From Desulfobacterales bacterium (GTDB taxonomy: Bacteria > Desulfobacterota > DSM-4660 > Desulfatiglandales > Desulfatiglandaceae), in the NCBI GenBank assembly GCA_027061865.1, contig JAMOVZ010000149.1, positions 1 to 11,766 of the forward strand: DNA of 11,766 bases, given 5' to 3'. The position numbers and the translations under genes are program-made. Below, piece after piece: positions 7,027-11,766 of the stretch (positions are counted from its first letter, which is position 1; each line of letters opens with the position of its first letter). Under the pieces are notes generated by a model. That model ran no database searches, was not told the origin of the DNA, and worked only from the letters and a program-made list of their open reading frames with translations.

Positions 7027-8063
7027 GAATGCAACTCCTCTCTATTTTCCAGCCTCTCTTGGGCCTTTTTTCTCTTGTTGGAGGCTGCATCTATAAGGTG
7101 AGCCAACACTTCGCCGGGGTATTCCTCAACCTGCAAGATTCCTTGGCTGGCCATTTTGTCAATTAACTCCTCGCCCTTCTGTGTCCTAATCAGTACCGTA
7201 TTCCAGCCGTCCCGTCCTTCAAGGGTTCCAACAGAAATATCTGTGGTTTCAGCCGTCATGTCCTTGCAAAGAAAACAGCCGGGTTGAATAAATTTCCTTA
7301 TATCGGAAAGGGGGAACTGAAAAGAACCAGCGCCCACCTTTACGACAAAGACTTCTGAAGGGGGTGGAGGGATATCAAAAGAGTCGGCCGAAGTTATTCC
7401 TTGAGATTCGAGGAAAGCGGTGAGCTTTCTGTAGTCAAGGGCCCAAGTGCAAAAGAGCCCGATCTTAAGGGAGATAATGCCTCTCGGCTCTTGATTCTGA
7501 GATGCCAGGTGCCTTTCAATGCGAGCTAATGCCGCCATTTGGCAAGGAAGCCCTACAACCGCTATTCCCCGATACCCTTGTTTAATGGCTTGGTTTAGTG
7601 CAGACAGCGTCCCTGAGCCAGTATACCTGGATCCTGCACAAGAAATAACCGCATCCCTTTGCCCGGCAATCACCCCTTGGGGGGCCTTCTTTTTTCCAGA
7701 GCTGGTAAGGACTGCCGTCTTTGCCAACCCATTTTCCAGGGCGAAGAGTATGGATGCTGTGACCACGCCTCCGTATTGAGCCTTCTCCCGAATTTCCGGC
7801 ACGTTGGCCCTGCCTGCTACTATTCTTTTAAAGGAACCCAACGGCCCCTTTTCCTCTTTGGCAAGCGGTTCATAGGAGAGCCTAGGGCAAAACATGACGC
7901 ACCGCCATGTCTCCCCAACCCTGCATTTATCCATCACAGTTACCGCGCCATCAACAAACTCAAAGTATGGACACAGCCCTACGCAAGCGCCGCATCTCAC
8001 ACAGATGCCCTGCTCCAGGACTTCTGATACGAGTCGCTCCTGGCCTACCGCACTTTCATTCAT
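7023..8063 (-). CDS. FrhB/FdhB-like iron-sulfur flavoprotein (F420 hydrogenase beta-subunit family)
   Basis: A 346-residue protein. It opens with a [4Fe-4S] ferredoxin motif (C21, C24, C27, C31-P) and a second Cys group (C47, C55, C59-P). The FrhB N- and C-domain signatures follow: a QYGGVVTA segment, GLPCQMAAL, GLFCTW, and CFLCKDMTAETTDISVG near residue 270. Relatives bind FAD and iron-sulfur clusters and move electrons between ferredoxin or F420 and a partner enzyme. The gene is first after a clear promoter and overlaps iorA by 4 nt, so it is probably a stoichiometric partner of IorAB or the re-oxidiser of its ferredoxin. F420 need not be involved; bacterial homologues often use ferredoxin. 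The ATG at 8063 has AGGAG 9 nt upstream. No membrane segment is seen, so a cytoplasmic location is expected. Confidence 0.87.
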   Translation of the reverse strand: MNESAVGQERLVSEVLEQGICVRCGACVGLCPYFEFVDGAVTVMDKCRVGETWRCVMFCPRLSYEPLAKEEKGPLGSFKRIVAGRANVPEIREKAQYGGVVTASILFALENGLAKTAVLTSSGKKKAPQGVIAGQRDAVISCAGSRYTGSGTLSALNQAIKQGYRGIAVVGLPCQMAALARIERHLASQNQEPRGIISLKIGLFCTWALDYRKLTAFLESQGITSADSFDIPPPPSEVFVVKVGAGSFQFPLSDIRKFIQPGCFLCKDMTAETTDISVGTLEGRDGWNTVLIRTQKGEELIDKMASQGILQVEEYPGEVLAHLIDAASNKRKKAQERLENREELHS

Positions 8064-8118
8064 CTGGGCTCTCTCCTGTTTTTAATAAAAAATTATTGGC
8101 AGGGACTTGTCGGGAGGC

Positions 8119-8148
8119 ATAATAAAGGCAGGGCCTGAGGGTAGTCAA
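8119..8148 (-). promoter_or_regulatory. Sigma70-type promoter for the FrhB-like/ior operon
   Basis: On the minus strand, TTGACT (8143-8148) and TATTAT (8119-8124) are separated by 18 bp. Each matches the consensus at 5 of 6 positions. Transcription would begin near 8112, about 50 nt before the first ATG. It lies in the only gap of more than 100 bp upstream of the operon. Confidence 0.65.
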
Positions 8149-8152
8149 CCCT
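8138..8152. repeat. Palindrome across the -35 box (possible operator)
   Basis: AGGGT (8138-8142) and ACCCT (8148-8152) form a perfect 5-bp inverted repeat around the centre AGTCA and overlap the -35 hexamer. It could be a repressor or activator site. The arms are short, so chance cannot be excluded. No T-run follows, so it is a poor terminator for the preceding transglycosylase gene. Confidence 0.3.
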
Positions 8153-8177
8153 GAAAGGCGGGAGTTTTGCTTCCACC

Positions 8178-8957
8178 CTAGGCGTCATCTGTGGAAGGCT
8201 TCATTTGACCCTTGTAGATCTTATAGTAGCGGAAGACCTTGTTTATGTAATATCTGGTGGCCCTAATAGGGGGTATGCCCTTGTATCTCCGGACCTTGGT
8301 GCTCCCTGCGTTATAGGCGGCCAAGGCCAATTTCACATCTCCATCAAATCTATCCAAGAGCCGCCTGAAATATTTGACTCCGCCGTGGATATTATGGACC
8401 GGATCCAACGGTTCAGAAATCCCCAGCTCCTTTGCAGTGGATGGCATCAGTTGCATGAGCCCCTGGGCCCCCTTTTTGGAAACTGCCTTTGGATTGTATC
8501 CAGATTCTGCCATGATCATGGCTCTGATAAGGGCAGGATCTACTCCATACCTTTGAGCAGCCTCCAGAATTATCTCCTCAAAGGGGGGTTTTGGAGCTGG
8601 TTGCGCATCTGCTTCCCGCTGTGGAGGGTTCTGTGCAGGCGAGCTTCCTGGAGGACAAACCAAACCTTTCCCTTCAATTGGTTCTTGTCCATAGGGGGCG
8701 GCGGGTGTGTGTTCTTTTTCCTGCTTTTGGAGAGGATTAGGCCCGGTCTCAATCAACACGTCCCCTTTTCCCTGGACCCTGATGGGTTCAAGGCAAGGGA
8801 CTGCCAACAACAAAAGCATGCATGCAATTAAGAGCAAGGAGCCAATTATGCCGGCTCCTCGCGCCCTGTTGAACCATTCTTCGTCCATCTCCAACAAACC
8901 CCTTTTAACCTTATCTATTCTAAGACCATGGTTTGAAAAGTCAACCTGATTCACCAT
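8178..8957 (-). CDS. Membrane-anchored lytic murein transglycosylase (SLT domain)
   Basis: Cleaves peptidoglycan glycan strands outside the cytoplasmic membrane. From the ATG at 8957 the product is 259 residues. A hydrophobic segment at about 36-54 follows an Arg-rich stretch. Next is a proline-rich linker (about 75-125) and a C-terminal SLT domain with catalytic Glu in MAESGYNP (E151), GLMQLMP (166-172), NIHGGVKYF and AAYNAG (213-217). It resembles MltC/Slt-type family 1 enzymes; a YYINKV ending is typical. The start is uncertain. An ATG at 8888, with AAGGGG upstream, gives a shorter n-region that looks more like a signal peptide. L-I-A-C inside the hydrophobic segment fits a lipobox but is followed by more hydrophobic residues. 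The gene is divergent from the purine genes and is separated from the ior operon by its own promoter. Confidence 0.9.
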   Translation of the reverse strand: MVNQVDFSNHGLRIDKVKRGLLEMDEEWFNRARGAGIIGSLLLIACMLLLLAVPCLEPIRVQGKGDVLIETGPNPLQKQEKEHTPAAPYGQEPIEGKGLVCPPGSSPAQNPPQREADAQPAPKPPFEEIILEAAQRYGVDPALIRAMIMAESGYNPKAVSKKGAQGLMQLMPSTAKELGISEPLDPVHNIHGGVKYFRRLLDRFDGDVKLALAAYNAGSTKVRRYKGIPPIRATRYYINKVFRYYKIYKGQMKPSTDDA

Positions 8958-9085
8958 ATCCACAGAGCCGCATGGTTTTTTCAGCCTGGCTCAGACCTCC
9001 TCGGATTTTTCGCAGAGCTCGGTTTTCTTTTCTATCTTATAGTAAGCAGTTCGCATGCCATGATGTTTTATTTTTGGTAACATGC

Positions 9086-9094
9086 TGATATAAT
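9086..9094 (+). promoter_or_regulatory. Extended -10 promoter for the phosphorylase/mtaD operon
   Basis: TGATATAAT is a perfect TGnTATAAT extended -10 element, which can work without a good -35; none is seen 15-18 bp upstream. Transcription would start near 9101, giving a leader of about 175 nt before the ATG at 9278. Confidence 0.55.
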
Positions 9095-9130
9095 AAATAT
9101 TTATATGTTTCCGATGAATTGGATGAATTC

Positions 9131-9155
9131 AAGGTGGCAAAAGATTACCCACCTT
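9131..9155 (+). repeat. Leader hairpin 1
   Basis: AAGGTGG (9131-9137) pairs perfectly with CCACCTT (9149-9155) around an 11-nt loop. Only two further T residues follow before an A. It may be a weak terminator, attenuator or mRNA-stabilising hairpin in the leader of the phosphorylase operon. Confidence 0.4.
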
Positions 9156-9197
9156 TTATGTAGTTTTATTCTGAAATGGCAAGGATTTACACATGAC

Positions 9198-9241
9198 AGG
9201 CCTTTATGGCTATTAGGTTGACTTTTAACTCTAAAAGGCCT
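9198..9241 (+). repeat. Leader inverted repeat 2
   Basis: AGGCCTTT (9198-9205) is the exact reverse complement of AAAGGCCT (9234-9241). Inside it, TAG-GTT (9214-9219) can pair with AAC-t-CTA (9227-9233) with one bulged T. The RNA could fold into a two-part stem ending 22 nt before the AAGGGG ribosome site at 9264-9269. It could instead be an operator. Confidence 0.4.
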
Positions 9242-9253
9242 AATGGGAGCTAA
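9206..9253 (+). CDS. Possible 15-codon leader peptide
   Basis: ATG at 9206 opens a reading frame for MAIRLTFNSKRPNGS, ending at TAA 9251-9253, which is 24 nt before the phosphorylase ATG. AGG lies 5 nt upstream as a weak ribosome site. The frame spans inverted repeat 2. It has no run of a single regulatory amino acid. Such a short frame may be chance. Confidence 0.15.
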   Translation: MAIRLTFNSKRPNGS

Positions 9254-9277
9254 ATTTGTACGCAAGGGGCAACCTTT

Positions 9278-10111
9278 ATGGATGTAAAGAGAATGATTCA
9301 GGAAATCAACCAGGCAAAGGATTTTATATTGAGCCGGATACCTTCACCGCCGCTTGTCGGGATGATCACGGGCACCGGGCTTGGGGCCGTGACGCAGAAA
9401 ATTGAACGGGCAAAAACAATACCTTATGGAGAAATCCCGAATTTTCCTCAAAGCACTAGCCTTGGCCACAAGGGGCAACTGATCGTGGGTTCTCTGGGAG
9501 GCAAACCCATAATTGCCATGGAGGGAAGGTTTCATTTGTTTGAGGGCTATTCTCCCCATCAAGTGGCATTTCCCGTAAGGGTGATGGCAAGCCTTGGGGT
9601 TAAGTTCCTGTTTATCTCCAGTGCCGCAGGGGGGCTGAATCCCGATTTTGAGCCAGGTGACCTGATGATCGTGAGAGATCAAATAAACCTTACAGGCCAA
9701 AGCCCTCTGGTGGGCCCTAATCTGGATGAATTGGGCCCCCGCTTCCCGGATATGACCGAGGCCTATTCCAAGGAACTTTTTCAGGAGGGAAAGGGGGTGG
9801 CCCTCAGGCTGAACATACCATTGAGGGAGGGAGTTTACGTGGGAATTATGGGGCCTAATTTGGAAACCCCTGCTGAGACCCGCTTTTTGAGAGGAATCGG
9901 GGCCGATGCGGTTGGCATGTCAACGGTGCTTGAGACCATTGCAGCGGTTCACTGCGGCATCAAGGTGGCAGCCATTGTGGCGATAACCAACGTGAATATC
10001 CCGGACTGCATGCAAGAGATCGGAATTGAGCAAGTAATTGATACAGCCAGCAAGGCATCCCCTGGCCTTGCCCGCCTTTGGGAGTCCTTGGTCTCGGAAT
10101 TGCAGGACTAA
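9278..10111 (+). CDS. Purine nucleoside phosphorylase (trimeric, COG0005)
   Basis: A 277-residue cytoplasmic phosphorylase that splits purine (deoxy)nucleosides with phosphate into base and sugar-1-phosphate. Motifs in order are GTGLG (32-36), LGHKGQL, GRFHLFEGYSPHQV, SSAAGGLNP (phosphate site), RFPDMTEAY, GPNLETPAETR (E196, matching human PNP E201), VGMSTVLE (M214, S215) and AITNVN (N238, matching human N243). That Asn favours 6-oxopurine substrates such as inosine or guanosine; MTA phosphorylases of the same superfamily have Asp here. The following gene deaminates MTA, so methylthioinosine is a plausible natural substrate. The ATG at 9278 has AAGGGG 8 nt upstream. Length is normal for the trimeric class. 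Automated annotation as MTA phosphorylase would be a likely misnomer. Confidence 0.92.
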   Translation: MDVKRMIQEINQAKDFILSRIPSPPLVGMITGTGLGAVTQKIERAKTIPYGEIPNFPQSTSLGHKGQLIVGSLGGKPIIAMEGRFHLFEGYSPHQVAFPVRVMASLGVKFLFISSAAGGLNPDFEPGDLMIVRDQINLTGQSPLVGPNLDELGPRFPDMTEAYSKELFQEGKGVALRLNIPLREGVYVGIMGPNLETPAETRFLRGIGADAVGMSTVLETIAAVHCGIKVAAIVAITNVNIPDCMQEIGIEQVIDTASKASPGLARLWESLVSELQD

Positions 10112-10146
10112 GCAAAGGGAGCCACTTACACCAATACCGACCAAAT

Positions 10147-10150
10147 GGAG
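10147..10150 (+). promoter_or_regulatory. Ribosome binding site deciding the mtaD start
   Basis: GGAG lies 6 nt upstream of the ATG at 10157. An in-frame ATG at 10145 overlaps this site and has no purine-rich sequence before it, so 10157 is preferred. Confidence 0.75.
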
Positions 10151-10156
10151 AAGAAC

Positions 10157-11485
10157 ATGAAAAAAGCTGACCTCCTGGTAAAAAATGCCATTATTATCAC
10201 CATGGATCCTGCGAGACATGTAATCCATAGCGGATACCTCAGCGTGGTGGCTGATACCATAGAATCAGTGGGCCAAGGCGACCCTCCCCATATCTCAGCC
10301 TCCAAGGAAATAGATGCCAAAGGGGGTATGGTGCTCCCAGGGCTCATCAATTGCCATACCCATGCATCCATGACCCTGTTTCGGGGGCTGGCCGACGACC
10401 TTCCGCTAATGGATTGGCTTGAGCACTATATCTTCCCGGTGGAAAGCCGGATGGACGCCCATTTCGTCAAGGTGGGAGCACTTCTTGCCTGTGCAGAGAT
10501 GATCATGTCTGGCACTACCACGTTTTGCGACATGTACCTCTTTGAGGACCAAGTGGCGGAGGCCGCTTCAGAGGCGGGAATGAGGGCCTTGGTGGGAGAG
10601 GTGTTGTATGATTTTGATTCTCCCAATTACGGGCCCGTTGAGAAGGGTCTTGAGTACACGGAGCAATTGATTCAGCAATGGAATAATCATCCCTTAATAT
10701 CAGTGGCAGTAGAGCCACACTCCCTGTTTACTTGCGGCCCTGAGTTGTTGAAGAAGGCCGGTGAGCTTTCAAAAAAACACGCGGTCCCTTTGATAGTCCA
10801 TTTGGCTGAGACCGAGGCAGAGGTCGATGAGGTGAAAAGCAAGTACGGCAAAGGTCCTGTAGAGCACTTGGAATCTCTGGGGCTTCTCGACTCAAATCTC
10901 ATTGCCAGCCACTGTGTGCATTTAACCGGCCAAGATATGGAAAAGTTGGCATCTGCCGGGGTAAGGGTGGCCCACAATCCTGAGAGCAACATGAAGCTTG
11001 CCTCTGGTGTCGCCCCGGTGCCTGAGATGATAAAGGCAGGAATTGCGGTGGGGCTGGGCACAGATGGGTGTGCCTCCAACAATAATTTGGACATGCTGGC
11101 TGAGATGGATAGCGCTGCAAAGCTTCACAAGCTGCACCACATGGACCCAACCGCTATGGATGCCCTATCTGTGCTTGAAATGGCCACCATCAAGGCCGCT
11201 GAAGTCCTCGGAATGGAGGAGCTTATTGGCTCAATTGAGCCGGGGAAAAAGGCGGATTTTATAGTAATCGACACTAACCGGCCCCACCTGGTTCCCTTAT
11301 ATAATCCCTACTCTCACCTTGTATATGCGGCCTCAGGCCATGACGTTGTCCACGCTGTCATAGATGGGCACATGGTAATGGAGGGAGGCGAGCTTCGCAC
11401 CCTTGACCTCTCCCAATTGATTGCCTCAGCTCAGGAGCAGGCAAAAAGGGTTAGGGCCTGGGTAGGAGCGGCCAAGAGAAAATGA
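10157..11485 (+). CDS. mtaD: 5'-methylthioadenosine/S-adenosylhomocysteine deaminase
   Basis: A 442-residue amidohydrolase-superfamily deaminase that converts MTA or S-adenosylhomocysteine to the inosine analogue and ammonia. Visible features are LPGLINCHTHASMTLFRG (H67, H69), MSGTTTFCDMY, VHLAET (H215 metal ligand, E218 catalytic), SHCVHL (H252), VAHNPESNMKL and the family signature LGTDGCASNNNLDM (D303). This set is characteristic of MtaD as studied in Thermotoga TM0936 and separates it from guanine or cytosine deaminases. The end 'EPGKKADFIVID' and a small C-terminal beta domain complete it. It follows the phosphorylase by 45 bp and overlaps the next gene by 4 nt (ATGA), indicating one transcript. 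Specificity between MTA, SAH, 5'-deoxyadenosine and adenosine cannot be settled from sequence. Confidence 0.93.
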   Translation: MKKADLLVKNAIIITMDPARHVIHSGYLSVVADTIESVGQGDPPHISASKEIDAKGGMVLPGLINCHTHASMTLFRGLADDLPLMDWLEHYIFPVESRMDAHFVKVGALLACAEMIMSGTTTFCDMYLFEDQVAEAASEAGMRALVGEVLYDFDSPNYGPVEKGLEYTEQLIQQWNNHPLISVAVEPHSLFTCGPELLKKAGELSKKHAVPLIVHLAETEAEVDEVKSKYGKGPVEHLESLGLLDSNLIASHCVHLTGQDMEKLASAGVRVAHNPESNMKLASGVAPVPEMIKAGIAVGLGTDGCASNNNLDMLAEMDSAAKLHKLHHMDPTAMDALSVLEMATIKAAEVLGMEELIGSIEPGKKADFIVIDTNRPHLVPLYNPYSHLVYAASGHDVVHAVIDGHMVMEGGELRTLDLSQLIASAQEQAKRVRAWVGAAKRK

Positions 11486-11766
11486 ACTCCCCTCAAGACC
11501 CTGAAAAACTATTTGTGGCGCTGGGAAGCAGGCTCAAGGGAGTGCCGGAAGTCCTCACCTTGGGTGTAAAGCCAAATTTTCACGACTATACCCCCCTGGA
11601 AAGAGACCTCATCAGCACTGCAGGGATCATCCTCTATCCCACCCTCAACTATGCCCAGTTTTTCACCACCACGGGCAAAAAGATCTTTCCAAGCCTAGAG
11701 ACCTATTTGTATGCCGACGAAAAGATAAAACAGACCACACTGTTTTTCATGGCGGGCCTTCCCCAT
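11482..11766 (+). CDS. Probable ATP-grasp (RimK-like) protein, N-terminal part
   Basis: The first 95 codons are visible before the window ends. An N-terminal domain shows a strand 'AGIILYPTLNYAQFF', then GKKIFPSLETYLYADEKIKQ and the start of a strand 'TTLFFMAGLPH'. A pattern of 'fPs...y..a.DK..q...f...GlP' is how RimK-type ATP-grasp ligases lead into their ATP-binding domain, so a ligase forming an amide or similar bond is likely. The ATP-grasp core is outside the window and the product is unknown. The ATG at 11482 overlaps the mtaD stop (ATGA), so translation is probably coupled. AGGAG lies about 13 nt upstream, a rather long spacing that fits coupling. The proposed ATP-grasp identity is moderately sure; the function is not. 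Confidence 0.6.
   Translation, partial: MNSPQDPEKLFVALGSRLKGVPEVLTLGVKPNFHDYTPLERDLISTAGIILYPTLNYAQFFTTTGKKIFPSLETYLYADEKIKQTTLFFMAGLPH

Larger units (their letters stand above)
8958..9277. other. Divergent intergenic regulatory region
   Basis: This 320-bp AT-rich stretch lies between the transglycosylase and phosphorylase genes. It holds the rightward extended -10 promoter and leader structures listed separately. Leftward, TATAAG (minus strand, 9036-9041) is a possible -10 for the transglycosylase gene, but no good -35 accompanies it. I see no tRNA, no recognised riboswitch class and no protein gene beyond a possible 15-codon leader ORF. Confidence 0.6.

Noticed and set aside
7023..8063. 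Evidence for coenzyme F420 use by this organism
   Set aside because: FrhB-family proteins are common in bacteria without F420 and often use ferredoxin. No F420 biosynthesis gene is in the window.
9131..9157. Intrinsic terminator at leader hairpin 1
   Set aside because: The T-run is too short and interrupted, and the stem is only 7 bp with a large loop. Listed as a leader hairpin only.
9218..9246. TTGACT as the -35 of a promoter for the phosphorylase
   Set aside because: The hexamer 17 bp downstream is TAATGG, a poor -10. TAAATT at 9251 is too far away. The extended -10 at 9086-9094 is better.
9278..10111. Naming the phosphorylase mtnP (MTA phosphorylase) because it adjoins mtaD
   Set aside because: The base-site residue is Asn238 in an AITNVN context, not the Asp found in MTA phosphorylases.

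Overview
The window looks like ordinary chromosomal DNA from an anaerobic bacterium of roughly balanced base composition. A 2-oxoacid:ferredoxin oxidoreductase of the indolepyruvate type lies beside an F420-hydrogenase-beta-like iron-sulfur protein, which points to ferredoxin-based amino-acid metabolism. Gene content and protein style suggest Desulfobacterota or a relative. This is an inference; no rRNA or other taxonomic marker is present. I see no mobile element, CRISPR array, tRNA or rRNA.

Minus-strand block (about 8957 down to 1). A membrane-anchored lytic transglycosylase comes first. After a 114-bp gap holding a good sigma70-type promoter come eight tightly packed genes. In order of transcription they are an FrhB-like iron-sulfur/flavin protein, iorA, iorB, a PHP-domain phosphoesterase, an APH-like kinase (COG2187 type), a P-loop kinase (COG0645 type), adenine deaminase, and the first 50 codons of a probable NAD kinase that runs off the left edge. 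Gaps are -17 to +33 bp, except for 85 bp before the P-loop kinase, where a stem-loop sits. The set reads as one operon mixing ferredoxin-linked arylpyruvate oxidation with nucleotide handling and phosphoryl transfer.

Divergent intergenic region (8958-9277). This 320-bp AT-rich stretch has an extended -10 promoter pointing right. Downstream of it is a likely 5' leader of about 175 nt with two inverted repeats and a possible 15-codon leader ORF.

Plus-strand block (9278 to the right edge). A trimeric-type purine nucleoside phosphorylase is followed by a 5'-methylthioadenosine/S-adenosylhomocysteine deaminase (mtaD), and then by the start of a probable ATP-grasp protein that overlaps mtaD by 4 nt. 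The phosphorylase carries the Asn typical of 6-oxopurine specificity. The first two genes together could therefore run MTA to methylthioinosine to hypoxanthine plus methylthioribose-1-phosphate. With adenine deaminase on the other strand, several genes here channel adenine compounds toward hypoxanthine.

Points most worth a second look are the FrhB-like partner coupled to iorAB, the split kinase pair with a non-canonical P-loop, the deaminase-phosphorylase pairing with its structured leader, and the ATP-grasp gene coupled to mtaD.
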